Below are positions 1 through 8,327 of a DNA stretch of 64,000 nt, one piece after another. Made by a program: the position numbers and the translations under genes. The DNA is from Bacillota bacterium. Lineage in GTDB: Bacteria > Bacillota_C > Negativicutes > JAEYSJ01. How positions within the stretch are numbered: the stretch's first letter is position 1; the number at the start of each line of letters is the position of its first letter. Location: contig JAEYSJ010000096.1 of NCBI GenBank assembly GCA_023434855.1, forward strand, positions 1 through 64,000. The letters run 5' to 3'. The notes beneath the pieces are model-generated. The model worked only from the letters and a program-made list of their open reading frames with translations, did not search any database and was not told the DNA's origin.

Positions 1-2
1 AT

Positions 3-1040
3 ATTGAAGAAATGGATTTCCCCATTACGTCTGCCGACCATAAAAATAAAATCTTGTGTGATGAACTTGATGAATGGGGTATATTGCTATATGCCAAGAT
101 CGGGTCGAAAATTATCGGCACATTAAGAATCAATATTGGACGGTCCCAAGACTTTCCTTCCAGCTTAGCGACTTCCATTTGTTTTGGTAGATTCAAAAAA
201 TATCTAAAAGATAACCAAAAAATAGCTTATGCTTCAAAAGGTATGATATCTTCGCTATACCGAGGTTCTGAAGCACATTATTTACTAGCAACAGAAAGTT
301 ATAAATTGTATTGTGAAAAGCAAGTACAGCTTTGCTTCTGCAACTGCCAATTATATTTACTCCCATTTCATGAACATTACGGATACCGTCGTTTTGGTCA
401 AAGTTTCGTAGACCATGACTTTGGCGTGGAGGCTTGCTTAGTTATGTTGGTCGATGATATCAACCATTTGCGTAAAGTGCGTTCTCCTTTGTTTAACGTT
501 GCCAGAAAAAGAAATATAGTAAGCACTAAACTTACTGGGTGGTTCAATTCAGAATTTCCTGAAGCCGAAAAAACTATAAACAGTCGAATAGTAACTGAGA
601 AACAACTTTGGTCAACATTGAGTGACCGGTTAAAAGATACACCTAATAAAGCTATACCTCTCCTGCATGAGCTATCTGAAGCCGAAGCAAAGAAATTGCT
701 ACATTACGCAGGTGTCATTATTCATTGTCCAGCACACAGTTGTATCGTAGCTGGCGGTAATGAAAGCCGTGAGCTCAATATATTACTTTCAGGAAAATTG
801 CATTTTTCTGATTCTGCCGATATAGCCAATATAAAGCCAGGTCAACAATTCGGTGTAGTTGGCTTAGTTTATCCGACAAAACATTTATCAGATATTATAG
901 CCGCAACTGATGCAGAAATATTAGTACTATCCAGCCATTATTTTGGGAAATTTTGCAAACACTATCCTGATATCGCCAACAAGATTTTAAGAAGTTTACT
1001 AAAAGTTAGCATAAGTAATATGAAAATATCTTACAGATAG
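3..1040 (+). CDS. N-acyl amino acid synthase (FeeM-like GNAT) fused to cyclic-nucleotide-binding domain, 5' end outside window
   Basis: The frame is open to the left edge of the window. The residues before the first ATG (position 12) align with the interior of the paralogue at 1364-2500 (IEEMDF against VEEMSK), so about 45 N-terminal residues are missing and the ATG at 12 is not the start. The N-terminal half carries the DELDEWGILLYAKIG and RINIG pattern of FeeM/LuxI-fold acyltransferases, which make N-acyl amino acids or acyl-homoserine lactones. The C-terminal ~120 residues look like a CRP-type cNMP-binding beta-roll (NILLSGKL, PGQQFGVVGLV). I infer a cytoplasmic lipid-amino-acid synthase gated by a small ligand; substrate and ligand are unknown. 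No hydrophobic segment is seen. Confidence 0.75.
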   Translation: MEEMDFPITSADHKNKILCDELDEWGILLYAKIGSKIIGTLRINIGRSQDFPSSLATSICFGRFKKYLKDNQKIAYASKGMISSLYRGSEAHYLLATESYKLYCEKQVQLCFCNCQLYLLPFHEHYGYRRFGQSFVDHDFGVEACLVMLVDDINHLRKVRSPLFNVARKRNIVSTKLTGWFNSEFPEAEKTINSRIVTEKQLWSTLSDRLKDTPNKAIPLLHELSEAEAKKLLHYAGVIIHCPAHSCIVAGGNESRELNILLSGKLHFSDSADIANIKPGQQFGVVGLVYPTKHLSDIIAATDAEILVLSSHYFGKFCKHYPDIANKILRSLLKVSISNMKISYR

Positions 1041-1152
1041 TGAACGAAAATATAATAGTGTCTCCAGTAATGGAGGTTTAAAAAATTATAGGATATTACA
1101 TACAAAAAGAACGTAGATCTAACATAGAATACAAAAAAGAAGGGGGTGTATA

Positions 1153-1218
1153 ATGCCTAAGTGGTTGACCCGGACGATTTTAAGTATCATAGGTTTCACG
1201 AATTTGAATGTACATTAG
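1153..1218 (+). CDS. possible 21-aa peptide ORF
   Basis: A short ORF starting MPKWLTRTILSIIG follows a very good ribosome binding site (AAGGGGGTG, five bases before ATG). It lies about 110 bases downstream of the acyltransferase gene on the same strand. The peptide is basic and amphipathic, with a hydrophobic middle. I do not recognise it. It may be a real micro-gene or the decayed start of a lost gene. The strong ribosome binding site is the only support. Confidence 0.3.
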   Translation: MPKWLTRTILSIIGFTNLNVH

Positions 1219-1279
1219 GTGCTGGTTGCAAAACGCGAACTGATTGAGTCATTCGGGAGAAAACAGATTAAAGCAATAC

Positions 1280-1322
1280 AACCGCCGTTACATCACTATA
1301 ACGTGAAAGTGTAACGGCGGTT
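1280..1322. terminator. hairpin between convergent acyltransferase genes
   Basis: A perfect 13-base inverted repeat (AACCGCCGTTACA and its complement) with a 17-base loop lies between the two convergent acyltransferase genes. There is no strong T-tract, so its terminator activity is inferred from position. Confidence 0.5.
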
Positions 1323-1363
1323 CCGCTTATAAGTAAACAAACTTGAACTACGTTGTTTTTATT

Positions 1364-2500
1364 CTAGTTTGAGTTGACAATGTTTTGTACAATCTTATGA
1401 GCAATATCCGGCTGGGAGTGATAGAATTTTTGGAAAGCAATACCGGATAATACTAATATATCTGCAGAACTAATAGCGACTATTTCTTCAGTGTGCTTAG
1501 TGTGCTCAGTTAATCCGTTTGCGCCAAAATGTTGCCCAGGTATAACGTATTCTTTAGTCGGGCGCTGAAAAGTCAATGATTTTAGTTTGCCTGAGAGCAA
1601 TATATTAAAGGCGTAACTAACATCCCCTTGACTAGTAACTATATCACCAGAATAACATTGGACAAAAATAGCGCAGCAGTGGAGGAATTTTTTTGCCTCC
1701 GTTACTGATAATTTGTGCAATATGGTAATAGCTTCAGTAGGTGGACAATTTAACCGTTTACACAAAATAGTCCATAATTCTTCTTCCTCAACTATTTGAC
1801 TATTGATAATATCTAAATAGTTGGTGAATTGTGTATGGAACCATTCGACTGATTTTGTGTGCAATACTTTTCTTTTCCTTGCTATGCGAAGAAGAGGAGA
1901 ACGCACTTTACGAAAATGTTGAATATCATCTATAAGCAAAACGATGGGGATCGCTAAACCGTAACCAGGGTAAAAGAAATTTTTGTAATATCTTCGGCAA
2001 CCTAACTTTTCATAGAGATGTAGTAAATGAAAATTACAAATACCGAAGACGAAATGTATGTGGTTATGACAACAAATTTCGTAGCACTGAGCCATAAGCA
2101 TATAAAGTGCAGGCGAGTTTCGATAATCAGGAGCAACCATAACTTTTGTAGTAAAAGCAAATTCAGGATTGCTTTTTTCGTTAATATAATTTTCAAACGT
2201 TTTTAGCGACAGAAAATCTATTATTTTTTGTGGAAAGTATGAAATTGTTCCGATGTTGATTCGTGTAGTGGCAATTATTCTTGAGCCAATCTTAGCATAC
2301 AGCAGTAAAGCCCAATCATCAAGTTCATCGTATAGTAGCTTATTATCGTAGTCTGCTTCTTTAGGATGCTTGGACATTTCTTCCACATAGGTTTGGTAAC
2401 GAAAGCGATATACTTCTCTTTTTTCCGCTGCGGAAATGGCTATGTTAATATTAATCGAACTTTCTGAAGATTCTTTTGAGGACAATGGGTTGTTTATCAT
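1364..2500 (-). CDS. N-acyl amino acid synthase (FeeM-like GNAT) fused to cyclic-nucleotide-binding domain
   Basis: This is a complete paralogue of the truncated gene at the left edge, convergent with it. The start is set at the ATG at 2500 because AAGGGAG lies eight bases upstream; a further ATG at 2518 lies upstream of that ribosome binding site and has none of its own. The N-terminal ~200 residues show the autoinducer-synthase/FeeM pattern (YRFRYQTYVEEM, DELDDWALLLYAKIG, TTRINIG). The last ~120 residues resemble a CRP-type effector domain (AFNILLSGKL, PGQHFGANGL) without a DNA-binding HTH. The likely product is an acylated amino acid or lactone-like signal or lipid made from acyl-ACP or acyl-CoA. 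Coupling to a ligand-binding domain suggests allosteric control. The paralogue pair points to a local duplication. Confidence 0.75.
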   Translation of the reverse strand: MINNPLSSKESSESSININIAISAAEKREVYRFRYQTYVEEMSKHPKEADYDNKLLYDELDDWALLLYAKIGSRIIATTRINIGTISYFPQKIIDFLSLKTFENYINEKSNPEFAFTTKVMVAPDYRNSPALYMLMAQCYEICCHNHIHFVFGICNFHLLHLYEKLGCRRYYKNFFYPGYGLAIPIVLLIDDIQHFRKVRSPLLRIARKRKVLHTKSVEWFHTQFTNYLDIINSQIVEEEELWTILCKRLNCPPTEAITILHKLSVTEAKKFLHCCAIFVQCYSGDIVTSQGDVSYAFNILLSGKLKSLTFQRPTKEYVIPGQHFGANGLTEHTKHTEEIVAISSADILVLSGIAFQKFYHSQPDIAHKIVQNIVNSN

Positions 2501-2666
2501 GTTTTTATCTCCCTTCATACTAGTTATTAACGTAAGACTTTTTGTATTGAAACTTACGTTTTCATAACTATCACCCCCTTATTTGGGAATACGAGGGAAA
2601 AGTCCATATTCCTTGAAAATAATGTAGAAGTATGGATTATAAGGTAAAAATTTATAATTTAGGCAC

Positions 2667-2715
2667 AAAAAAAGGCCCTTTTTCAGGAGCGCAATTTGCT
2701 CACTGAAAAAGGGTC
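2667..2715 (-). terminator. intrinsic terminator of the PAS kinase gene
   Basis: A 13-base stem (CCCTTTTTCAG with CTGAAAAAGGG plus flanks) is followed on the minus strand by a run of T (A-run at 2667-2673 on the plus strand). It lies just downstream of the kinase stop codon. Confidence 0.85.
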
Positions 2716-2736
2716 AAGATAATTAAATTTATGTGG

Positions 2737-4398
2737 TTATGGCGGACTAAAATAAACCGAAAATGTAGTTCCATCATCGCCGGTATTAATTCTAATACTG
2801 GCATTATGTCTGTGTGCTATTTGGTAACAGATTGGAAGTCCCAAACCTGTTCCCGTATCCTTAGTAGTAACGAATGGTGTACCCAATTTATCAAGTATAT
2901 GCGAAGGTATTCCCGAGCCCTGGTCGCTGATGGACAAAACAACCTTGTCATCTTCCGGGAAAGTCCGAATATCAAGGTTACCTCCTGATGGCATGGCTTC
3001 AATACTATTACGAGCTAGATTAAGTAATAACTGACGAATTTCGCTTTCATCAAGCTGTAATTCGGGGATAGGTACAAGGTCAAGGTTTGCATACACCTTT
3101 GCAGAAGTAGCGTCCGCCTGGATCAAAGGGAATAATGCTTCTATAATACTGTTTAAGGAGCATTTTTTCAAACTTACTAACTTTTCCCGGGATAAAGAAA
3201 GATACTCGCGAATAATATCGTTGGCTCTATCTAACTCCCCGATCATTAATTTAAATTTTTCTTTATCTGTTTGATATTTTTCTTTTTTTCCTAATAACTG
3301 CAAGTAACCGCGGACTGTAGTCATAGGATTTCTAATTTCATGAGCGACAGTTGCCGCCATACTGCCGACCACATTCATCCGGTCAAGCAATGACGACATT
3401 TCTTCTAGTTTTTTCCGATGCGTGATATCTCGGATAATACCTTTCAGTGCTACAAGACGTCCTTCTTCATCATAAATAGGGACACATTTTTGTTCAAACC
3501 ACAGGACGGTTTTATTTTTTTGAACTAAACGTACTGTCAGTGGTAAATCAACAGAGCGAGGTAGATTTTTGATGAAATCATCAATTAAGGAATGATCGTC
3601 AGGATGTACCAAACTAAAAATTAATCTATTGTTTACGTAATATTCTTCAGGGGTATAGCCGGTGACTGCGAAAACGGCGGGGCTTATATATTTAATTTTG
3701 GCTTCAGGCAATAGTTGATGATAATAGATTACATCAGCTGCATTTTCTGCCAATAGTTTATATTCCATTTTTTTAGTAACCAAATCTGTCCTGGTTTTTT
3801 CAAAGTATACCATTAAAGTGCCAACCGCGATGAATAGACGCAGTATTCCGCCGATAGCATAGCCCCAAGGAAGAATCCACGAGCCATACATTATAAAAGG
3901 TGTGGAAAAATTGATAAGACTTAGTAGGATATAAGCATAGCCTGTGACTAAACGACCGAAATTCTGTCTTTTCAAATTGCGTATAAAAGTTAAACCAACC
4001 CATATTCCTGCTAAAGAGCAGACGTAGACGGGGAATAGCAATTTATAAACCAAAGATGAAGATAAAACATTCAATGTAGTACTTATAATGAAAGTACTAA
4101 TTGCGCCATATAGCCACCATTTATTAAGTGGCCTATTTACAAAGTTGTAAGTGCTCCATACAATCATAAAAACAGCAATGAAAGTCAATAATTGATATAT
4201 TGTCAAGCCTAATGTGGACTGTTTCCATGGTAATAAGCCAGAATCCAAGGTAGCATATCGTGTGAAAAAAACAAGCCAGCTTACTGCCCATATACCCATG
4301 TAGCGTTCCCGATATAATACGTATAGATAAATGGAAACCAGAACTATCGCTATCGTTCCAATTAATGAACCCATTACGGATAAATAAATAAAATCCAT
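2737..4398 (-). CDS. membrane-bound PAS sensor histidine kinase (Spo0-type orphan kinase)
   Basis: The 553-residue protein starts at the ATG at 4398, six bases after AGGAG; an ATG at 4431 lacks a ribosome binding site. Residues ~1-200 hold about six or seven hydrophobic segments, ~212-330 a PAS/PAC domain (PDDH, IIRDITHRK), then a HisKA dimerisation helix with phospho-acceptor H353 in HEIRNPMTTVRG, then a HATPase with the GTGLGL G-box. No response regulator is adjacent. The HEIRNPMTTVRGYLQ block is typical of the KinA-E type kinases that feed the Spo0A phosphorelay, and the same block occurs in the kinase at 23790. I infer an orphan sporulation or stationary-phase kinase; the signal is unknown. 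Confidence 0.85.
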   Translation of the reverse strand: MDFIYLSVMGSLIGTIAIVLVSIYLYVLYRERYMGIWAVSWLVFFTRYATLDSGLLPWKQSTLGLTIYQLLTFIAVFMIVWSTYNFVNRPLNKWWLYGAISTFIISTTLNVLSSSLVYKLLFPVYVCSLAGIWVGLTFIRNLKRQNFGRLVTGYAYILLSLINFSTPFIMYGSWILPWGYAIGGILRLFIAVGTLMVYFEKTRTDLVTKKMEYKLLAENAADVIYYHQLLPEAKIKYISPAVFAVTGYTPEEYYVNNRLIFSLVHPDDHSLIDDFIKNLPRSVDLPLTVRLVQKNKTVLWFEQKCVPIYDEEGRLVALKGIIRDITHRKKLEEMSSLLDRMNVVGSMAATVAHEIRNPMTTVRGYLQLLGKKEKYQTDKEKFKLMIGELDRANDIIREYLSLSREKLVSLKKCSLNSIIEALFPLIQADATSAKVYANLDLVPIPELQLDESEIRQLLLNLARNSIEAMPSGGNLDIRTFPEDDKVVLSISDQGSGIPSHILDKLGTPFVTTKDTGTGLGLPICYQIAHRHNASIRINTGDDGTTFSVYFSPP

Positions 4399-4562
4399 AG
4401 ATAACTCCTGTAAAAAAATAATTCGTAGCATTTTTTTACATATAAATTAATTATTCTCTTAAAAACATAAAGTTCCTTCCTTACAGGTAAGTTAACCCTT
4501 CAAAAAGTAACCTGAATGTAACTCATTGTATTACAAACAGAATTTTCGTGATGGTATAAAAT

Positions 4563-4694
4563 TTATCCTCCAAATTGCGATAAGGGCCGGGTGGATTTGA
4601 GGCCGTCAACTAGGTAGTTTTGACGATAGACCGATTTCAGCTTATCTATTTCTATTAAGAAACGTATCTGTTGTTCAAAACGCAAATTGTTCAT
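4563..4694 (-). pseudogene. 5' remnant of an HD-domain phosphohydrolase
   Basis: A good ribosome binding site (GAAGGAG) precedes an ORF starting MNNLRFEQQIRFLIEIDKLK and running to YRQNYLVDG. This is the usual N-terminus of YfbR-like HD hydrolases. The expected continuation, with the metal-binding HD motif (ENDAEHSW), is replaced by an unrelated 14-residue tail and a stop. Only the first ~30 residues of the family survive, so no catalytic activity is possible. Confidence 0.65.
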
Positions 4695-4865
4695 ACTGTC
4701 TCCTTCACAATGCCATTATACCATACCAAACATTTTTGCATGTTGGATTGTCAACACTTTTTGGAATAACTTTTACAAAAAGGTAAATTCATAATGAACT
4801 GGAGTGAAACTCATGAGCCGCCAATTCTTATTAAAGTTGAGGTAGAAGAACAACAATAAAAACTA

Positions 4866-4888
4866 GGCCCGCACGTGTACGAGCCTAA
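4866..4888 (-). terminator. hairpin terminator of the 49-aa gene
   Basis: An AGGC...GCCT imperfect palindrome overlaps the stop codon of the small gene at 4885 and is followed on the minus strand by TAGTTTTTATT. Confidence 0.6.
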
Positions 4889-5034
4889 TTTTCTAATAGA
4901 TCATAATGTTCAAGTAGCCGTAAGATCTCGGTTATTGGTATAGTCACTTCTCCTTGCTCTAAGTAAATACTTATCATAGCACGAATTCCGTCTACGAACA
5001 GAAACGCTACTGGTTCCTTTTCCGTCGGCCCCAT
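4885..5034 (-). CDS. small hypothetical protein, 49 aa
   Basis: The ORF begins MGPTEKEPVAFLFVDGIRAM and ends in a leucine-rich helix (ITEILRLLEHYDLLEN). It has a GGGAGG ribosome binding site five bases before ATG and a hairpin at its 3' end, which together make a complete gene unit. It is acidic, soluble and probably alpha-helical. I do not recognise the family. It is flanked by an HD-hydrolase remnant and by spore-associated DUF421 genes, which gives no clear functional hint. Confidence 0.55.
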   Translation of the reverse strand: MGPTEKEPVAFLFVDGIRAMISIYLEQGEVTIPITEILRLLEHYDLLEN

Positions 5035-5217
5035 GTGACCTCCCTTAAAAAATGTAGTTCCTTTATATATACATATTCTTTAAACAGAGTAGAAGTGTTG
5101 TAGTAAATCCTTAAAATTATAACATTTTTAATAAACTAGAACGAATAGGATAACATGTTTTATATCAATTTTGGCTTTAAGCATCAAAATAACATCATAC
5201 TCTTAAAAATTTGCCAA

Positions 5218-5955
5218 TTACCGTGGCCTATCTTTTTTACTACTATGTTGATTGTTACTATAGTTTGAGTGAGTTTTCCGATTGATAAACAGTTGTCCTT
5301 TAGAATCAATTGCCGCATAGGTTACTTCAGATACGTCGACAATTCCGTTGTTCCTTAGTTGTTGTTGCAACCAGGCTTTGGAGCGTTTTTGATTATCTAA
5401 ATTTCGTTCAATAACTACTCCATCCATGATTAGTTCTATCGGAAACGAAGGATCGGGTATATGAATGTTAAAATCGGTTTTTGTTAACGGCTGGTAGTCG
5501 GCTTTTTTTATTACACTTAGTTCCCCCGAAGTTTCTAAAATGGCATATTGCACTTCGTTAGGGTCAAGGACGCCTTGTTGGCGCAATTGACCGTTTAACT
5601 CATCAATATCGTAGCGCATGCCTTGCATGTTTTCTTCAATAATACGCCCGTTTTCAATCACAATTGTCGGGGAACCCTCAATTAATTTTCTGAGGGGACG
5701 ACTTTTTATTGTAATAACTGATACCAAGTAGGTCAGAACTACAAATAAGACAAGGTCATAGTAATCACTCCACACTTTGTCAGGGTCGGAGGCTGCAACG
5801 GTAGCAGCGATAGAACCGATGGTAATGCCGCTAATATATTCATAGAATGTCAATTGTCCGACCTGCGTTTTACCAAGGAACCTCGTAAAAACTAGTAGGC
5901 TGAAAAATACCAAAGCTGTCTGCCAAGTATCGCGTACAATTCCCTGCCAATCCAT
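5218..5955 (-). CDS. DUF421/YetF-family membrane protein
   Basis: Start at the ATG at 5955, eight bases after GGAGG; a second ATG at 5973 lies before that site. About 245 residues: two to three N-terminal membrane segments with the family's RFLGKTQVGQLTFYEYISG motif, then a soluble region with the GRIIEENM and LRQQGVLDPNEVQYAILETSGELSV blocks of the DUF421 fold. It stands upstream on the map but downstream in transcription of the spoVA-like operon and is separated from it by a terminator, so it is probably a separate unit. DUF421 proteins occur in spore inner membranes, and one member (2Duf) affects spore wet-heat resistance. I infer a related spore-membrane role. Unlike the copy at 8328 it lacks a C-terminal DUF1657 segment. 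Confidence 0.8.
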   Translation of the reverse strand: MDWQGIVRDTWQTALVFFSLLVFTRFLGKTQVGQLTFYEYISGITIGSIAATVAASDPDKVWSDYYDLVLFVVLTYLVSVITIKSRPLRKLIEGSPTIVIENGRIIEENMQGMRYDIDELNGQLRQQGVLDPNEVQYAILETSGELSVIKKADYQPLTKTDFNIHIPDPSFPIELIMDGVVIERNLDNQKRSKAWLQQQLRNNGIVDVSEVTYAAIDSKGQLFINRKTHSNYSNNQHSSKKDRPR

Positions 5956-6041
5956 ATTCTTTTCCTCCGTCATAAGCTTGCAAAGTAGTATAGGTAGACA
6001 AAGATAAGATAGTTTATTAATGAGGTATCACAAGTCAAAAT

Positions 6042-6073
6042 AAAAAATGGACGTTTCGCGCGTCCATTTTTTT
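6042..6073 (-). terminator. terminator of the spoVA-like operon
   Basis: Stem AAAAAATGGACG with CGTCCATTTTTT around a seven-base loop, with T-runs on both strands. It closes the spoVA-like operon and could act in both directions. Confidence 0.8.
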
Positions 6074-6074
6074 G

Positions 6075-6185
6075 CTGTATCAGAATTTATAACTTTTCGG
6101 GGTGACTGCAAACAGCTAATTACTCGCAGTCTATCCGAAAAGTAACTTAAATTCTTCACTGTTCGAAAACGGAACGTTTTTCTTA
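6075..6185. repeat. dispersed ~111-bp structured repeat, copy A
   Basis: About 111 bases are nearly identical to 55665-55774; I count only a handful of differences. The element holds a long imperfect palindrome (GAATTTATAACTTTTCGG ... CCGAAAAGTaacTTaAATTC) with an inner ACTGC/GCAGT stem, then a small GTTC...GAAC hairpin followed by GTTTTTCTT. Both copies start directly after a terminator T-run. It could be a MITE-like or REP-like element, or an exported structured RNA; no ORF is seen in it. Confidence 0.7.
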
Positions 6186-6228
6186 GTGCTTCATACCGAA
6201 AGAAGGGCGTTTCAGTCCTTATCTAAGT

Positions 6229-6435
6229 CTATTGCTGTTTATACTGGGGTTCCTGCTGCTCTATGTACTTTTGTCTACCTTTTAAGGTTTCAACTGCATT
6301 GTCAAGGGTCTGTGCTAATTGTTCAAATGTTTGTTTTGTCTGCTGATCCTGGGTCTCTAGCGAAAATGTCTTCATAGTCGCCGCGGCATTTTGAACAGTT
6401 GCAATGGCTTGCGTCATTTGCGTACCTACTGTCAT
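6229..6435 (-). CDS. DUF1657 domain protein, last gene of spoVA-like operon
   Basis: Start at the ATG at 6435 after GGAGGTGAAAAAA. The 68-residue product (MTVGTQMTQAIATVQNAAAT ... EPQYKQQ) is a helical DUF1657 protein with the family pattern: a short helix, then FSLETQDQQTKQTFEQLAQTL. It resembles the DUF1657 protein at 9204, including the terminal EPQYK. It lies 27 bases after spoVAEb and before the operon terminator. The family is small, soluble and found with spoVA2mob genes in spore formers; the molecular role is unknown. Confidence 0.85.
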   Translation of the reverse strand: MTVGTQMTQAIATVQNAAATMKTFSLETQDQQTKQTFEQLAQTLDNAVETLKGRQKYIEQQEPQYKQQ

Positions 6436-6462
6436 TTTTTTCACCTCCTTTAGCAACCATTT

Positions 6463-6816
6463 TTATCCCTTTGGTTTAAATAATAAAGCCGACAAAAATC
6501 CGAATATAATTGCTGCAGAAATGCCAGCGCTAGTAATTTTAAAAATACCTGTCAACACGCCGACAAGGCCGGTTTTTTGAGCCTCCTGAAGGGCTCCCTT
6601 CACTAATTGATTTCCAAAGCTGCTTATAGGAACGGAAGCTCCGGCGCCGGCAAACTTAACTAAATCGTCGTAAATGCCAAATCCCCCTAAAATAGCTCCG
6701 GAGACTACCAGTGTAACCATCGTATGTGCAGGAGTTAGTTTCAGTCCGTCCATAAGGAGTTGTCCAAGTACACATATAGTTCCGCCAACGACGAACGCCA
6801 AAATAAATTTTTCCAA
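6463..6816 (-). CDS. spoVAEb: stage V sporulation protein AE (SpoVAEb)
   Basis: A 117-residue membrane protein with about four hydrophobic segments and the SpoVAE/SpoVAC-type [21 protein letters not shown] and [20 protein letters not shown] motifs. The start is TTG at 6816 after GGAGGCTTCTATT. SpoVA proteins sit in the spore inner membrane and move Ca-dipicolinate during sporulation and germination. It follows spoVAD by 16 bases and is translationally clustered with it. Confidence 0.92.
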   Translation of the reverse strand: MEKFILAFVVGGTICVLGQLLMDGLKLTPAHTMVTLVVSGAILGGFGIYDDLVKFAGAGASVPISSFGNQLVKGALQEAQKTGLVGVLTGIFKITSAGISAAIIFGFLSALLFKPKG

Positions 6817-6832
6817 ATAGAAGCCTCCTTAT

Positions 6833-7834
6833 TTACATTTCTATTGATACCGCATGAGCAACACACGGTATGGTTTCCTTTTGCTGGTAAGACATGGGGG
6901 AGAGCAAAACGCCTGTGGCGATGACCAGAATTCGTTTTAGTTCCTTTCTTCGCATACGATTTAAAAGATGACCAAAGGTAGTTGTGGCAACACAGGCACA
7001 GCCACTGCCTCCGGAGAAAACCGGCTGTTCTTCTTTGTACATTAAAATACCGCAGTCGGTCAATTTTTCTACAGGAATGTTCAGTCCATGCTTTGTTAGT
7101 AAGTCTCCGGCTATCCGGTGACCTACTTTGCCTAAGTCGCCGGTCGCGATAAGGTCATAATCTGACGGTATTATATTTAAATCCCTGAAATGGGCTTCTA
7201 TTGTGTCAACTGCAGCCGGCGCCATGGCTGCTCCCATGTTAAAAGGGTCAGAAAGCCCCATGTCTATTACGCGTCCAATAGTAGCTGTTGTAACACGCGG
7301 CCCATTTCCTCGCTGGGCAATAACGGCAGCACCTGCTCCTGTAACAGTCCACTGTGCTGTGGGCGGTTTCTGCGCACCATATTCAGTAGGATACCTGTAT
7401 TGTTTTTCAGCAGCTGCGTTGTGGCTGGATGTACCCACAATTGCATTTTGTGCGAACCCGTTATCCACAATAAGAGCGGCTAAGGAAAGACCTTCTATTG
7501 CGCTGGTGCATGCTCCATAAATACCTAAATAGGGAACGGCAAGTGTACGGGCGGTAAAACTGCTGGGAATAATCTGATTAATTAAATCCCCACTAAGGAA
7601 AAACTGGATATCTTCTTTTTTAAGTCCGGCTTTTTTAATCGCGGTTTCACAAGCTTGTTCCAAGAATTTTTGTTCTGCTTTTTCATAACTATCCTGTCCA
7701 AGCCATATATCACCGTGAAGCAAGTCGAAATCCTTTGCCAAGTTGCCCTGGGCTTCAAATGGTCCGCCAATAGCCGCAGAACCAATAATTACGGGCTGTG
7801 ATCCAAAAATCCATGTTTGATGACCTTGCAGCAT
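6833..7834 (-). CDS. spoVAD: stage V sporulation protein AD (SpoVAD)
   Basis: 333 residues with a thiolase-like fold, close to the usual ~338. Recognisable SpoVAD blocks are GHQTWIFGSQPVIIGSAAIG at the N-terminus, LGIYGACTSAIEGL, and the C-terminal FSGGSGCACVATTTFGH. SpoVAD binds dipicolinic acid on the outer face of the spore inner membrane. The ATG at 7834 follows the SpoVAC stop codon directly (TAA then ATG), so the two are translationally coupled; the ribosome binding site GGTGGAG lies within the spoVAC end. Confidence 0.94.
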   Translation of the reverse strand: MLQGHQTWIFGSQPVIIGSAAIGGPFEAQGNLAKDFDLLHGDIWLGQDSYEKAEQKFLEQACETAIKKAGLKKEDIQFFLSGDLINQIIPSSFTARTLAVPYLGIYGACTSAIEGLSLAALIVDNGFAQNAIVGTSSHNAAAEKQYRYPTEYGAQKPPTAQWTVTGAGAAVIAQRGNGPRVTTATIGRVIDMGLSDPFNMGAAMAPAAVDTIEAHFRDLNIIPSDYDLIATGDLGKVGHRIAGDLLTKHGLNIPVEKLTDCGILMYKEEQPVFSGGSGCACVATTTFGHLLNRMRRKELKRILVIATGVLLSPMSYQQKETIPCVAHAVSIEM

Positions 7835-8314
7835 TTATACTCCACCTAACGATGTAATGATTACTTTTACAATAGCGACAATAAAAGCGGAAAAGACACC
7901 AAATACAACAACTGGCCCGGCAATTTTAAACATGTTTCCCCCGACACCTAAAACAAACCCTTCACTTTTATGGTCAAGAGAAGCCGATGTAATTGTGTTT
8001 GCAAATCCTGTAACCGGAACTGCGCTTCCGGCGCCACCCCATTGGGCAACATGATCATACAATCCAAAGCTTGTAAGAATCGCTGATATCAAAATTAGCA
8101 CAGCAACAGTAGGATCACCAGCTGTTTTTTCGTCGAAATTAAAATAGGTCATGAAGAACCATTGTATTCCCTGACCCAACGTACAAATAATTCCTCCTGT
8201 AATAAAAGCCCGTATGCAGTTAACTAGTATTGGACGCTGGGGTTCTCTTGCTCGCGCAAAGTCCTGATACTGCTGCTGCAACGGGGTTAGGTTCTTTCTT
8301 TTAATACTTGACAT
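7835..8314 (-). CDS. spoVAC: stage V sporulation protein AC (SpoVAC)
   Basis: 159 residues. A soluble N-terminal stretch (LTPLQQQYQDFARAREPQRP) is followed by about four membrane segments with GGIICTLGQGIQWFF, SFGLYDHVAQWGGAGSAVPV and FKIAGPVVVFGVFSAF, all diagnostic of SpoVAC. In Bacillus, SpoVAC is a mechanosensitive DPA channel component. Ribosome binding site AGAAGGTG. It lies between the 2Duf-like gene and spoVAD, the order found in mobile spoVA2mob operons rather than in the chromosomal spoVAA-AF operon. Confidence 0.94.
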   Translation of the reverse strand: MSSIKRKNLTPLQQQYQDFARAREPQRPILVNCIRAFITGGIICTLGQGIQWFFMTYFNFDEKTAGDPTVAVLILISAILTSFGLYDHVAQWGGAGSAVPVTGFANTITSASLDHKSEGFVLGVGGNMFKIAGPVVVFGVFSAFIVAIVKVIITSLGGV

Positions 8315-8327
8315 AGACAGTCACCTT

